From Paratinospora sagittata (lineage: Eukaryota; Streptophyta; Magnoliopsida; Ranunculales; Menispermaceae), in NCBI GenBank assembly GCA_035771175.1, contig CM069590.1, positions 62,951,254 to 63,015,253 on the forward strand: a stretch of DNA of 64,000 bases. Direction: 5' to 3'. A program made the translations under genes and the position numbers. Positions within the stretch are counted from its first letter, which is position 1, and every line of letters starts with the position of its first letter. Shown here piece after piece: positions 34,256-45,610 of the stretch. The notes beneath the pieces are model-generated. The model saw only the letters and a list, made by a program, of their open reading frames with translations, made no database searches and was not told the DNA's origin.

Positions 34256-35865
34256 CGCACCGAGTTGGGCATTTAAATTGGGCGAAGGCTAGACAAAAAT
34301 TTTGGGGAGTCACAATTTATTTTCCAATGTAGTAGGATTTGAACACTGTTAACCTGTGGACAGAAACCCTTTTTGACGTTCACAAGAAGTAATCATTCGT
34401 GGACATCCTCATCGTGCTAATACAAAAAAGATACATATAATATATGTTTTGGATAACACTTTTCAAACTATTTAATAAAAGTTTGATGAGAGTAGTATTG
34501 ATCCTAACCAGTGATTAATGCAAGTCCCATTACTGTCTGATTGCTTAATTTGATTGGTTTTGTAATTGAGTATAATCCAATTCCAATTCCAGGACTGATC
34601 GAGCTGATATTCTTATTATAAAATGTGGATCTAATACAAAGCATTCATCGTGCTTCATGCTGAATTAAACATGCAGTCGATATTGTCTCGTGTTTCCATT
34701 ATGGCGCGCAATCGCATCTCCACTAACTGCTAAGGTGCGATTGAGATGTTTCATCATAAAATCTGGCTCTCACTAAGAATAATGGATTTTTAAGCGAAAG
34801 GCTTGTAGAAATTAGCTTGAATCGTTGATTTATTAAGCTGATTGTTTGAGCCACGAGGCCACCACTAATTGTCTAGACTAATATATGTTTTATATGAGAT
34901 ATAGAGATCTCTGCTCGACCTCAATGTCCATGCGTTCACTTTGATATATAAAATCAATGCTATAATAGATGTTATTATTAGTCCAAACCTCACCAAACTT
35001 TGGGCTTGGCCTGGACATGCTTTAATACATATGAGCAAATTAGCTAAGGCCCAGCCCAATCTAACGATGTTTGTTTGGATACCGAAAGACAAAAGAAGCC
35101 CAATCTTTATCTTTCTGGGATGAAAATGATATTGGGGCGTCCGATGGTACGCAGATCTCTCATGTCTGTTGGATCAATCACATTTGAGTGCTGCCTTGGG
35201 AATTTGGAATGCAATTTTATTAACAACACAACCCCACTTCGCCACTTTAGCGTGGCATCGTCTTTATCTCGTCCACCAATATCCCACCATGTTCAGCCAT
35301 CATCATTCAGTCACGGAGATGGAGATGGAGCTACTTGCGTGCTTCCCACTATCCTTCTCTCATTCGTCAAGCAAAAGACACCACATTCATCTCTAGTGAC
35401 CACTCCCCTCGTTGCACCCGTAACTTACAAGTGTCCCCCACAAGGCACCCCCACCTATATTCAATCCACCAATCATATTAGCTATAGTTATCTCCAAATT
35501 AAGGATGAAAATTGTGCATACCGCCTAGAAAAAATGCTATAGTGACTTTCAAACTAAGTACACATAAAAAAATATACATCACTATTAAACAATATTAAAT
35601 TATCTCGAATAACGTATTAATATATAATTTTAAACAATCTAATAATATATTAGTTATCAATGTAACATTACTCGTATATATATATAGAATAAATTTTAAG
35701 AAAATGTTATCCTAACAATCACGATAAAAGGCGTAACTATATTTTGATGATCATTAAATATGTGTATTTTACTTTTGACAAAAAAAAAAAAGTGTATTTC
35801 ACCCTTGGCAATCTATAAAATTCATTACTTTCACTTCAGAAAGGTCAACTACAACTTTATGTTAC
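34256..35865. other. Intergenic, nothing recognised
   Basis: About 1.6 kb. The 155-codon frame at 35,075-35,542 has no recognisable domain, no signal peptide and no splice-linked neighbour; I do not call it. No repeat termini were found. Confidence 0.4.
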
Positions 35866-35928
35866 CCAATGGGTAGCTCAGTTGGTGGATGGTTGGTTCT
35901 TTGAAACCAAGTATTTCAAGTTGGAGTC
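35866..35928 (+). mobile_element. 5' half of a SINE split by a copia element
   Basis: GGGTAGCTCAGTTGGTGG (from about 35,875) is a strong tRNA-type A box, and TTTCAAGTTGGAGTC at the end is a degraded B box. The copia element enters directly after GAGTC, and the SINE resumes at 40,381. A tRNA gene is rejected because the downstream half is SINE body, not an acceptor stem. Confidence 0.65.
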
Positions 35929-36252
35929 TGACAGAGATAATATTAGTAATGTCTCAGCTCAAATATCTAAAGTAGTTTAGTTTGTTAAAACAGTCACGTG
36001 GTCAGACGCTCCCGTCTGTTAGATAGTTAGTTAGTTGATTCTTGGAACCAATGTAAGCTTGCCATGTGTCGCAAGTCTATTGGATGTTATCATCTAAATC
36101 TAGTATAAAAGCAGATCAACAACTCATTCTATGTTCGATCTGTTAATTTTTCCTAAAACTACAATATGCTTTGTTTCTAGTCCTACTTCTCCTTCAAGCC
36201 TCTGTTGTGCAACTTTTCAGTTTTGTTTATCAGTTTTAATGGTATCAAAGTC

Positions 36253-36942
36253 ATGGCTAATCTGGGAAATCATTTTTCAAATTCGTTGAGTGCATCATTG
36301 TCTGTGAAATTAGATCGAGGTAACTTTCTCTTGTGGAAGTCTCAAGTCATTCCAGCCGTTATAGGGCATGGATTGGAAGGAATGTTGTTTGGAGAAATGT
36401 CAGAACCAGATCGATTGCTGCCAAATGGAGATGTTAGTCCAGCATACACTGCCTGGATGATGAATGATCAGCTCTTGTTGAGCTGGTTGCGATCCTCAAT
36501 GACAGAGGGAGTTCTTGGTGCAGTTGTGCATCACTAGACTTCATCATCAATGTGGAAAGCTCTTGAGAGAAGCTTTGCCAATCAATCCAAAGCACGAGTG
36601 TTGCAGCTCAAAGCACATCTGCAAACAATAAGAAAAAGTAATTTGTCGAGCTCTGATTTCTGTAACAAAGTGAGATCTGTTGTTGATAACTTGATTTCAG
36701 TCGGAGAACATGTAAGCGAACAAGATCTAGTTATGGTTGTTCTTAATGGCCTTGGATCTGAGTATGACTCAATGGTAGTGAACGTGACATCACGGCCAGA
36801 TAGTCTGTCCATGGAAGAAGTTCAGGCTCTTCTAATGAGCTATGAGAATCAACTTGAAAGACTGCATAGTGAAACAAAAATTAGTCTTAAAGCCTCTGCA
36901 AATCTTGTGACTAATTCCGGTGAAAAGAATGCTAATAACTAG
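36253..36942 (+). pseudogene. Copia gag (UBN2 type), one nonsense codon
   Basis: ATG at 36,253 opens MANLGNHFSNSLSASLSVKL followed by RGNFLLWKSQVIP, the standard start of plant copia gag. TAG at 36,535-36,537, probably from CAG, interrupts it; the same frame continues from 36,538 with MWKALERSFANQSKARVLQL to TAG at 36,940. A Gly/Arg-rich nucleocapsid tail follows (about 36,960-37,015), and the CCHC knuckle is disrupted by a frameshift near 37,030. Gag would form the intracellular particle that holds element RNA. Confidence 0.85.
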
Positions 36943-37049
36943 AATAATTCTGGAAATGGTCGTGACAGTCGTGGAGGTCGCAGAGGTGGTTTTCGTGGTG
37001 GAGGTCGTGGCAAGATCTTTCGCCAAGTATACTAGGACACTCTGCCTCC

Positions 37050-37528
37050 ATTTGTTATTATAGGTTTGATCGCAACTTTCAAGCTGCTGTTCAGCCTCAG
37101 AGTTTTGGTAGAGGAGCTGGAAGTTCTACCAATGTTCTTGTTGCTTACATCGTGTCTCCTGATTTTGTAAATGACAATGCGTGGTATGCTGATAGCGGTG
37201 CCACAAATCACGACTTCAATAATCTTCATATTGCATCTGAATATGCTGGTTCCGATCGTGTAGCTGTGGGAAATGGTAAGGCACTTATTATATCTCACAT
37301 CGTTGAATCATCCTTATTATCTGATGCATCTCCTTTGATTCTCAAATCTATGTTGTGTGTTCCTGAGATCAAGAAAAACTTGATCAGTATATCTAAATTA
37401 ACCAGAGATAATGGTGTATTTGTGGAGTTTCATGTTTCGTATTGTCTTGTTAAGGACAAAGCTACCAAGATGGTGCTTCTTCGAGGGAAGCTTAAAGATG
37501 GACTTTATGTGTTAAATCACCATATGCC
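37050..37528 (+). pseudogene. Copia protease and pre-integrase segment
   Basis: WYADSGATNH (about 37,182-37,211) is the aspartic protease active site with intact DSG. It is followed by MLCVPEIKKNLISISKL and LRGKLKDGLYVLN, the usual pre-integrase lead. The frame runs into the inserted solo LTR at 37,529 and resumes in frame after it at about 38,022. Confidence 0.8.
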
Positions 37529-38016
37529 TGTTAGGAAAGGCGGCGGCGGAATAAACCACCGCTACAAGAAATATGCAAACACAAATAAAGAAAACAAAAA
37601 TAGAAAAGAAATAAACGAAACAAAATTTAACGTTATTCGACATAAACTTGCCTACGTCCACAGATCACACACTTTTACTATAATAGAGAAAAGATTCCAA
37701 AGGGAGCTCTTACTCTAAACTCTCTAGCACACTTGTGCTTACACTTGCACACACTGCACTTTCTCTCTCTTCTCGTGCTCTACCTTCTTGCTCACTCTAT
37801 CACATGCTCACCTTATCACACACTTCTCATACAACGTATGAGACTATATATATAGAAAAAGCAAAAGAGACAAAGAAATCTCTCTTTCTCAAAAGAAAGA
37901 TTATTTTCTTTTCTTTAATATTTTCTCTCACCCACCACCGTTTCTTATTTGATATGAAGATTCAATTAATCTTACCTACCCCATATTGTTTTGGCTTCAT
38001 ATGGCGGGACCTAACA
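37529..38016 (-). mobile_element. Solo LTR nested inside the copia element
   Basis: A 488-bp insert whose minus-strand ends are TGTTAGG and CCTAACA. Flanking 5-mers are ATGCC and ATGTT, differing only by two C-to-T changes, so they fit an aged target duplication; removing the insert and one 5-mer keeps the host frame open. A TATATATA box lies near 37,845-37,852. Short frames inside (37,735-38,157) are not genes. Confidence 0.8.
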
Positions 38017-38214
38017 ATGTTAAAGAATGTTGTTGCACTGTCTGCTACGATAGTGTCTGATGTCTCCTCTCCAACTGTGATTTCTGGTAATGCTCTCCCT
38101 TTGTCTTATGGTGGTTGCTCTAAAGGTCCTGATTTTTACTTTTCATCCCGTTTCTGAAAGTTCAACAATGAATAAAGATGATCTTCTTGCTGCTTTTACT
38201 GTTTCTACTGTTGA

Positions 38215-39600
38215 TGTTTGGCATAAACAGTAAGGCCATCCAATGGACAAAACAATTCTTCGGATTCTTAAAACTGATACTAAGGTGTCTTCTAAATCTC
38301 TGTCATTTTGTGATGCTTGTCAACGTGGCAAAAATCATTCTCTGCCATTTTCATCAAGTCTGAATAAGTCTATGCAACCTGATCTCATTCACACGGATGT
38401 ATGGGAACCGTCACCAGTTTTATCTAATGAGGTATATAGATATTATATTCACTTTATAGATGATTATACAAGGTTCACTTAGATATTTTCTTTGACAATC
38501 AAGTCCCAAGCATTTTCTGTGATTCTTAGCTTTAAAAACATGGTTGGACTACAATTTGAGAGGAAGATCAAAGTTGTACAGTCTGATTGGGGAGGAGAAT
38601 ACCGTCCTTTCAAACTTTTTTTTCACTCATGGCATCCATTTTCAACATCCGTGTCCTCGTATACATTAGCAAAACGGTCATGTGGAGAATAAACACAGGC
38701 ATATCGTTGAGACTGGGCTAACTTTGCTCTCTCAAGCATCGATGCCTTCTTGCTACTGGTGGTCTCCCTTTAAGACAGCTGTATTTCTCATCAATAGATT
38801 GCCAACGCCTGTTTTAGCTTAAATTTCTCCTTATCAAAAGGTACTTGGTCATCTTCTAGATTATTCTTTCCTCAAAACATTTGGATGCGCTTGTTATCCA
38901 CATTTGAGGCCCTATAACTCAAATAAGGTGCAGCCTAGGTCTAAGAAATGTGTGTTCATAGGTTATTCAAGTGAACATAAAGGCTTCCAGTGGTTACATA
39001 CTTCAGGTCGTGTTTATGTGTCTCTAAATGTTGCTTTCAATGAAGGATGTTTTCCTTTTGAACTTGGTTTTCCTCCCATTGCTGAACAGGTGTCATCTTC
39101 AAATCGCAATTTCGTTATGAGTCCTGTACATCAATTTGCTCCCTCCTTCGCAGCCTCTTCACACATGCCTCAGCACCACAATGATGTGATCTCGAATTCA
39201 GCCAATGCATTTGATTCAGCTACTGCATCTACATCTCTATCTCCTCCTAATGGTTCGCCTAACAACACATCATCATCTAATGATGTTACAGCTTCTTCTG
39301 CTTATAGTTTGCCTATTGAGAAAGTGCCTTCATCATCTCATGCTACTGCTTCACTTCCTGTCATCTCTACTCATCCTATGGTTACCTGGGCCAAAGATGG
39401 GATCTTCAAACCCAAGGTTTATTCAGCTACTGTATCAACTAAGTATCCTCTGCCATCTACGAGTGTGCCATCTGAGTCTTCTTCAGTTAGTCAGGCTCTG
39501 TCCATTCCTCAATGGCATAAGCCAAGTCTGAAGAGTTTAAAGCCTTACAAAATAATCATACTTGGGAGCTTGCTCCATATCAACCACACAAGAGCTTAGT
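38215..39600 (+). pseudogene. Copia integrase and RT N-terminal part
   Basis: The HHCC zinc domain ends CDACQRGKNHSLPFS (about 38,310-38,355), the first catalytic Asp is in LIHTDVWEP, the second in VVQSDWGGEY (about 38,571-38,600), and the terminal region FGCACYPHLRPYNSNK to FIGYSSEHKGFQW follows. At least three frame changes and several stops occur, for example around 38,480 and 38,690. A Ser/Pro-rich spacer (39,100-39,530) leads into the RT start. Confidence 0.8.
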
Positions 39601-40054
39601 AGGTAACAAATGGGTTTTTAAGGTGAAACTCAAACCTGATGGTTCTGCTTAAAGGTTTAAAGCTCGGCTAGTTGCAAAAGGTTTCCATCAAACTCCAGGT
39701 ATAGATTTCAATGAAACCTTCAGTCCGGTTGTTAAGCATGTACGTATTGTGTTGGCTCTTACAGGTACTTGATGAGATTTCTTTTCCTCTACAAGGAATT
39801 CCTATAATTTGGTTTGATAACACCAGTGCTGGCTCCTTATCCGCGAATCCAGTTCACCATGCCCGAACCAAACATATTGAAATTGACACTCATTACATTC
39901 GGGACAAGGTTCTACGCAAAGAGCTAGAGATTAGATATGTTCCATCTCTGGATTAGTCCGCCGACATCTTCACAAAGGCCCTGTCTACTTCGCGTTTTCA
40001 GTTTCTTAAATCCAAGTTGAAAGTGGCTAATTCCCCTTTCAGCTTGAGGGGGGC
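39601..40054 (+). pseudogene. Copia RT-RNase H junction after internal deletion
   Basis: RT begins normally (NKWVFKVKLKPDGS, then [18 protein letters not shown] and FSPVVKH), but at about 39,765 the text jumps to the end of RNase H (IPIIWFDNTSAGSLSANP, then HIEIDTHYIRDKVL). The YVDD-bearing core and much of RNase H are absent, roughly 1.2-1.5 kb by comparison with the family. A stop interrupts the tail at about 39,954. Confidence 0.8.
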
Positions 40055-40380
40055 TGACAGAGATAATATTAGTAATGTCTCAGCTAATGGCAAGCAAATA
40101 TCTGAAGTAGTTTAGTTTGTTAAAACAGTCACGTGGTCAGACGCTTCTGTCTGTTAGACAGTTAGTTAGTTGATTCTTGGAACCAATGTAAGCTTGCCAT
40201 GTGTCGCAAGTCTATTGGATGTAATCATCTAAATCTAGTATAAAAGCAAATCAGCAACTCATTCTATGTGTGATATGTTCATTTTTCCTAAAACTACAAT
40301 ATGCTTTGTTTCTAGTCCTGCTTCTCCTTCAAGCCTCTGTTATGCAACTTTTCAGTTTTGTTTATCAGTTTTTCAGAGTC

Positions 40381-40540
40381 TCATTGTTTTTATCTCGGGT
40401 GCATGTTTTGTGGTATACTACATCTTTTATGAGGATTAATCAAGGTGCGTGGAAGTAGACCCAGATACCTAGGGTCATTGGATACTTGCATTATATATAT
40501 TTAAATGTGTATAATAAATTCTTGATAAAAAAAAAAAAGA
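40381..40540 (+). mobile_element. 3' half of the split SINE (Au-like)
   Basis: GGATTAATCAAGGTGCGTGG at 40,433-40,452 followed by ACCCAGATACC is the Au-like SINE 3' signature. It ends with an A run at about 40,527-40,538. Together with 35,866-35,928 it forms one SINE interrupted by the copia element. Confidence 0.65.
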
Positions 40541-40541
40541 A

Positions 40542-41130
40542 GTGTAATAAATGAACTAATTAACATGTAGTTGTTTTTTCCTTTTAGAAAGGTTAAAATA
40601 GCATATTCCTTCTCTCAAAAATAATAATAAAAAAGCATTTCCCTAATTTAATTAATAGCAGTCCCCATAATTTTGTAGCTGGCGGATCAAGTAATGTCCA
40701 GTTGGAATATCTGGAACCAAAAGTAAACAAGTATCAGGAACCGTTTCTATATGTGGAGGAACAAGGCAGCTCACGTCCTTGATGGCTGGGTAGTTGTGTA
40801 TGTTTAATATCAGTTAAAATAATTAGCTTGTTATTAATTAATTGTCTTGTCTTTGTTTAATTAATTAATCAAACAAACAACCGATCGAGCAATCACACTA
40901 TTCATGTGTTAATCTACAAATTAAAGGAAACTAATTAATTGCATCAAGGTAGCCATGTAGGGTGGGGAAGAAGTGAGATGCAAGACATGTTCCATATGAT
41001 CTCATTATGTTCATCCCCGGCCCTCTCTTTTAATTGTTTCTATGAGTTGTGCCATTTAGTGTGTGCATGTGATAGATATTGAGTCGGCTGTAAGTCTGAA
41101 ATACTAATTTGGTGGAAACAATTCATGGCC
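40542..41130. other. Intergenic, nothing recognised
   Basis: AT-rich spacer upstream of the glycine-rich protein locus. No supported coding frame or repeat terminus. Confidence 0.4.
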
Positions 41131-41134
41131 ACAT

Positions 41135-41142
41135 TATAAAAG
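41135..41142 (+). promoter_or_regulatory. TATA box of the glycine-rich protein locus
   Basis: TATAAAAG 38 bases before the signal-peptide ATG at 41,180, a typical core-promoter match for a short-leader plant gene. Confidence 0.55.
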
Positions 41143-41179
41143 AAGGAATAGTGATGTGTTATGCATCGATCGAACAACA

Positions 41180-41875
41180 ATGGAAATCAAGGAGAGAAGC
41201 TGTACTCTCTGGCTTCCTCTGCCTCTTGCTATTATTATAGGTTTGAGTTCATATGTAGTTGAGGCTTGAAGTAATGGCTGAAGGTGACAACTATCAACTA
41301 AGCAGCACATTGCACAACCAACTTGACAATAATAGCAATGTGGATGCTCTGCTTCCAAATGCACAAGGAAAGAATGCTAGTTCATACAACGTTAATGAAT
41401 ATGTAAAACATTATAACCATGGTGGTGGAGGTGGTAATGGCAACAGAAATGGTTGCCGAAGAGGTGGAAGTAAGGGAAGTGGCGGTGGGGGTGGCAGTGG
41501 TGGTGGAGGGGGAAAAGGAAAGGGCGGTGGTGGTGGTGGCCGTGGTGGAGGACGAGGAAAAGGTGGTGGTGAGGCCAGGGAGGAGGAGGGGGAGATGACA
41601 ATCATAAAGAAGGTTCATGGGGATGGGGTAGTGGTGGCGGCGGCAGCTGCGGCGGTGGCGGGGGAGGAGGAGGTAGTGGTGGTGGTGGTGGTGGTGGGTG
41701 GGGTTGGGTTGGTGGCAATTATGGACATGCAAAATCTAAAGAAGGGAGAAGCAGCACGGAGCAAGGGAGAGTTAACAAAACAGGACATTGCATGGGGAAA
41801 GGGCGGCTTTGCAATGGAATGCGATCCTAGTGCCATCTTCTCTGCGCTGTGGTGGAGGTGGACCCTGCTATTGAC
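41180..41875 (+). pseudogene. Secreted glycine-rich protein gene with frameshifts
   Basis: ATG 41,180 opens a convincing signal peptide (CTLWLPLPLAIIIGLSSYVVEA) that stops at TGA after 29 codons. Reading then continues only in another frame (from about 41,274: MAEGDNYQLSSTLHNQ, then a Gly-rich block up to about 41,570) and returns to the signal-peptide frame for more Gly-rich text (about 41,575-41,730, including GGGGWGW) and a C-terminal CMGKGRLCNGMRS. The last residues resemble the Cys-rich tail of a plant secreted GRP class, with a TAG and another shift before a CGGGGPC motif. At least three disruptions in a GGT-repeat-rich gene point to replication slippage; assembly errors are an alternative. 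Such proteins are extracellular or cell-wall proteins. Confidence 0.6.
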
Positions 41876-43214
41876 AACCTTTATACACCAATATTTTGAT
41901 CACTTTTCCCTGCCCCTTCAAAACATATTGGTTTTCACTTTTCTTAGATTTTTCGCTACTTTTAACTCTTGTAAATGATGGATTGAACAAATCAAAGTGC
42001 TGTTTGATCGAGTGATGGGAGTGTGCTGTTGTGAGAATAACTAGGTTCATGATTTTGATTGGAATAATGGCTAATTTTTTTGTTGAGAGTTTCATAATAG
42101 CTATATATATTGATGATTTTTTTTTTCCTTATCAAGAGTGGTAAAAGTCATATTGTATGGATTTTCACTCTTATTAGTCCTCTGGAGTACGACCACAAAT
42201 ACCTAAGGTCGCCGTTATATGAGTGAGGAAGTTTGAACTCAAGATTTATTTTTTAGTAAAACTTTATGTCCCTCAATTCTACCACTCTTCCAACCTAATG
42301 TTGGGTATAACTACATCATTAATCGATAAACATATTTTCATTAGTTAGTTCTGAGAAGCACACCAAATGAGAAATTTTTGGACTTATAGTCAACATAGTG
42401 TACTGTCTATCCTTTTTATCTCTATCAGGATTTTTCCTAATTTGAATTGTATTCCATATATCACTAGTATAAAAGTCCGAGACGAAACTTGCTATGATAA
42501 TAAGTCTAAGAAACAAAAAAAAAAAAAAGTAGCAATTAGAATGGAACTAATCTGGTTGAACAAATTAAAGCAACTCTTCTCTTTCTCTCCCTCTCTGTTT
42601 TTTCTAATAGCGACAGAGCTAGTAAAAATCCAAAAGGCAGATAGGTCCACATACCCTTATAAAGCAAGGTAAGTGGGCCAGTGCTAGTAAGTTTCTTTTC
42701 TCCGTGATTCTTGCCTAGAAAGCTTTTCCTGATCATGTTTTTTGGTTTAGATTCACAAACATGCCTCGATCCTAACATTATATATATTATGTATATAATA
42801 GCGGTATCTGGACCCGGAACAACATTATATTAGGAGAATGTTGTTAAATTGGCTAACGCAACTACTGTGGCGTGATATAAAGAGTTGTCCGCCTATCACA
42901 AAAGATAATTAAAAATAACCATCCTCTTCTTAGATTATAATAGTTGCTTTACCCTGAAAAAAACTTTTGGATTTGGGAGGGGTGCTTAAGCTTTCATAAA
43001 TTCCTTTTTAACTAATAAAATTTTGTTACTATTAACGTATGCAATACACATTATTTGAAGTAATATAGTGTTAAAAGTAAGTATTTCGGTGTGTTACCCT
43101 ATATAACATAATGCGTGCAATAATATACATTTTGTTATTAATTCAAATAATACATTGTGTTAAAGAAATTACGAGAGATATCAAATTAAATTACCGCAAA
43201 TCTAATCTAATATA
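41876..43214. other. Intergenic; possible SINE remnant near 42.13-42.30 kb
   Basis: No gene is supported. At 42,180-42,300 the minus strand has a B-box-like GAGTTCAAACTTCC and tRNA-like text, suggesting a diverged SINE. The rest is AT-rich with no recognised structure. Confidence 0.3.
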
Positions 43215-43436
43215 GGCCTTATTTCGGAGGAGCTTTTTTAAAAACATTTTTTTTAAAAATATTTCTGAAAAAAATACTTCTAAAAAAAATTGATTTTAAC
43301 TAGCTTCTTTTAAAATCATAAATTTTTTTTTATTTTTTTTTTATCATCGTTGTTTGACTAAAAATAGTTATTGCTAAATACCTTCAGAAATATTTTTAAA
43401 ACAAAAAAACTTAAAAAAAGCTCTTCTAAACAGTCC
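43215..43436. mobile_element. MITE with GAGCTTTTTT-type inverted ends
   Basis: The left edge GGCCTTATTTCGGAGGAGCT and the right edge (reverse: GGACTGTTTAGAAGAGCT) are imperfect inverted repeats that extend into matching T/A tracts with TATTTCTGAA on both arms. Length is about 220 bp. A related copy is at about 61,120-61,344. No coding capacity. Confidence 0.6.
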
Positions 43437-45087
43437 ACAAGAGTTTGACAGTTACAGTGATCCGAAAGAAACCGAGCAAGCAAGCTGTCAAAAAGATTGG
43501 GCGGATGATTTTGGTTTTTGGAGGTGGCGGTAAAGCGAGTTCCTCTGGAAGGTTTATTTTCAAAAAATTTCTTTTCTTTTCCTTTTGCTGCAAGTGGAAC
43601 GTACACAAACCTCAAGAAGAAGAAGATGAAGAACAAAGCACTTGTTGAAAATGGAAATGTGCTCGTAGGATAGGAGGCATGCCATAGATAGCTTTTCTTT
43701 AAAAAAAAAAACATATTTGAATATCTTATTCAGTTCATGAATCATTAATTATGATGATTTGCATCTTCTATTCCTTTTAATAAGCATCCCAAAGTTCGGG
43801 TGCGGATACAAGAGAAGCCAACCCATCCATCTCAAAGGTAAAAGGATCACACAAAAAGAACAGAAAAAAAAAAAGAATGAATGAAAGAAAGAAAGTAGAG
43901 CCCCCACCCACCAAATACAAATTAACGAGGTGGATTTGAATACAGGACCCTCAAAGGCTACGTGAGAAACCACCATCCGGGGTCATCTCTTAATTTTCTT
44001 ACACAACTATTTTCGTTCTTAAGCATTTTCTATTAATTTACAATATGTCGGTGGGTTCAACTTTAAGAATTAATACTATGTATTTTTTTAAGTTAAAGAC
44101 AAAAAAAGTTTTACCTCTTTACAATAATAAAAGGTCATAGGCGTAGTTTCAACACAATATTTGAATTCAAGATTTTTTTTTATTATTTTTTTTTTTTATT
44201 TAAGGGGTTTTAGAAATGAAGAGTACTTGAGTTTAACCCCATTAAATTATTGTCAAAATTGGTATTTGATTATTTACATCATTTTGATAAGCCAATAGCT
44301 CCACTATGACTGACCAACAGAGTACAGGGCAGAAATCCTTTCCAAATTAGAGTAAATACAGGCAATGGAAGAAAGAGTTTTGGTTAAAATTAAGGAAAAT
44401 TGCAAGTACCGATCAACTAATCTTCCGTTCATAAGTACCAAGCTTTCTCCTTCATAGCAAGTCATTATTTATGGTTCAACAACCAACCTAACGCTTCTCT
44501 TCTTGCAGCTTTAACCAACCCTTTAAATACATATATCTCACACGGAGTTCACGGGGGACAACTCTATTGCACAGTGCATGCCATTTTTAGTCCTAGTAAT
44601 TCATCCACAACCACAGGTTCTACTAACCCAATTAACCAGTCGGACCCAACATATATATATATATATATATAATTGTCCGAGAATTTGCACGTTGAAACTT
44701 CAATTGCTTTCGCAGTCACTGATTTTCTGGCCAACCACTTGGGGTGGCCCATCCTTAATACGAAACCTGTGTAATCAATCATGGGTACAGCACAAAACGT
44801 CAATTAAGCCCAACTCAGAGCCTCAATGATGAGAGGAATAGTGGGGTAGAGCTTAGGGTGAGGTGGCTCTTTTAAATTTTCATTGCTTTATTATATCTAT
44901 TCGTTTTAGGTTTAGGGTAGGTTAGATTTTGGTGACCAAGAGGTTTGAAATGAGAATGGCAAGCACTTGGAAGGCATGCAGCATCCCCACCACCACCACC
45001 ACTTATCACTTCACATGACACTTATATACACTTACTTTACCTAATAATAATAATTAAAAAAAAAACAAAACAAAACCCTTTCCTCTC
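43437..45087. other. Intergenic, nothing firmly recognised
   Basis: A B-box-like GGATTTGAATACAGGACCC at about 43,931 hints at another SINE remnant. The (TA)n run at about 44,651-44,671 interrupts a GC-richer stretch (44,540-44,830) whose overlapping frames on both strands show no family. Nothing is called. Confidence 0.3.
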
Positions 45088-45610
45088 TTATCTTTCATCA
45101 TTTTTCTTTTTTTTCTTTTCTTTTAAGTGATGAAAAGGGCCACTCAATAATGTAATGCCAGACCCAAAAAGATTTTTAAGAGGAAGACGGAGAAATCCAA
45201 GAAGACCCACCAAGAAAACAAAGCCAGAAGAAAAAAAAAAAAAGGAAAAGCTGTTTTCTTCTTCTTCTTCTTCCTGAAACCAAACAGAGTCAGACACAGA
45301 CAGGGAGACATGAGACACACCTCTTTCTCTGACGCTGCAAATAAATGGATGGACTATAAATTAAAAATAGAAAATTAACAAAAAACTAAAACCCTGAATA
45401 ACCTACCTATACCTAAAGCTAAAATCCGTTACAACCCTAACAAATTAACCTAGCAACTAGCAACCCCTTCATCATCATCATTATAAATTTCTAATGTACA
45501 CATTCAAACCGGTCTGATCTGGTCTGGTCTGTTTCCGGACCGGGTTTTAACTGTTCCGGTTCCAATTCCCTCTCACAACTACTACTAACTTTTTCCTCGC
45601 TAACTGAAAG

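Larger units (their letters stand above)
35929..40375 (+). mobile_element. Ty1/copia retrotransposon, decayed, RT mostly deleted, with nested solo LTR
   Basis: 5' LTR 35,929-36,239 and 3' LTR 40,055-40,375, both starting TGACAGAGATAATATT. Perfect GAGTC duplications lie at 35,924-35,928 and 40,376-40,380. A primer-binding site TGGTATCAAAG starts at 36,240 and a polypurine tract TTGAGGGGGG ends just before the 3' LTR. I count about 13 substitutions over some 310 aligned LTR bases plus one 9-base indel, so the insertion is fairly young. The interior order is gag, protease, integrase, start of RT, then a jump to the end of RNase H. It is interrupted by a 488-bp solo LTR at 37,529-38,016. Confidence 0.93.

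Noticed and set aside
35075..35542. 155-codon plus-strand frame
   Set aside because: No domain, signal peptide, splice partner or codon signal; it probably arises by chance in a less AT-rich stretch.
35875..35930. tRNA gene suggested by GGGTAGCTCAGTTGG
   Set aside because: The downstream half, beyond the copia insertion, is SINE body; no complete cloverleaf can be formed.
41382..41836. Minus-strand His/Pro/Thr-rich frames
   Set aside because: They are the complement of the GGT/GGC repeats of the glycine-rich protein locus.
45088..45318. Minus-strand 76-codon frame with Glu and Phe runs
   Set aside because: It is made of GAA/TTC and poly-T tracts downstream of the GATA gene with no family resemblance.
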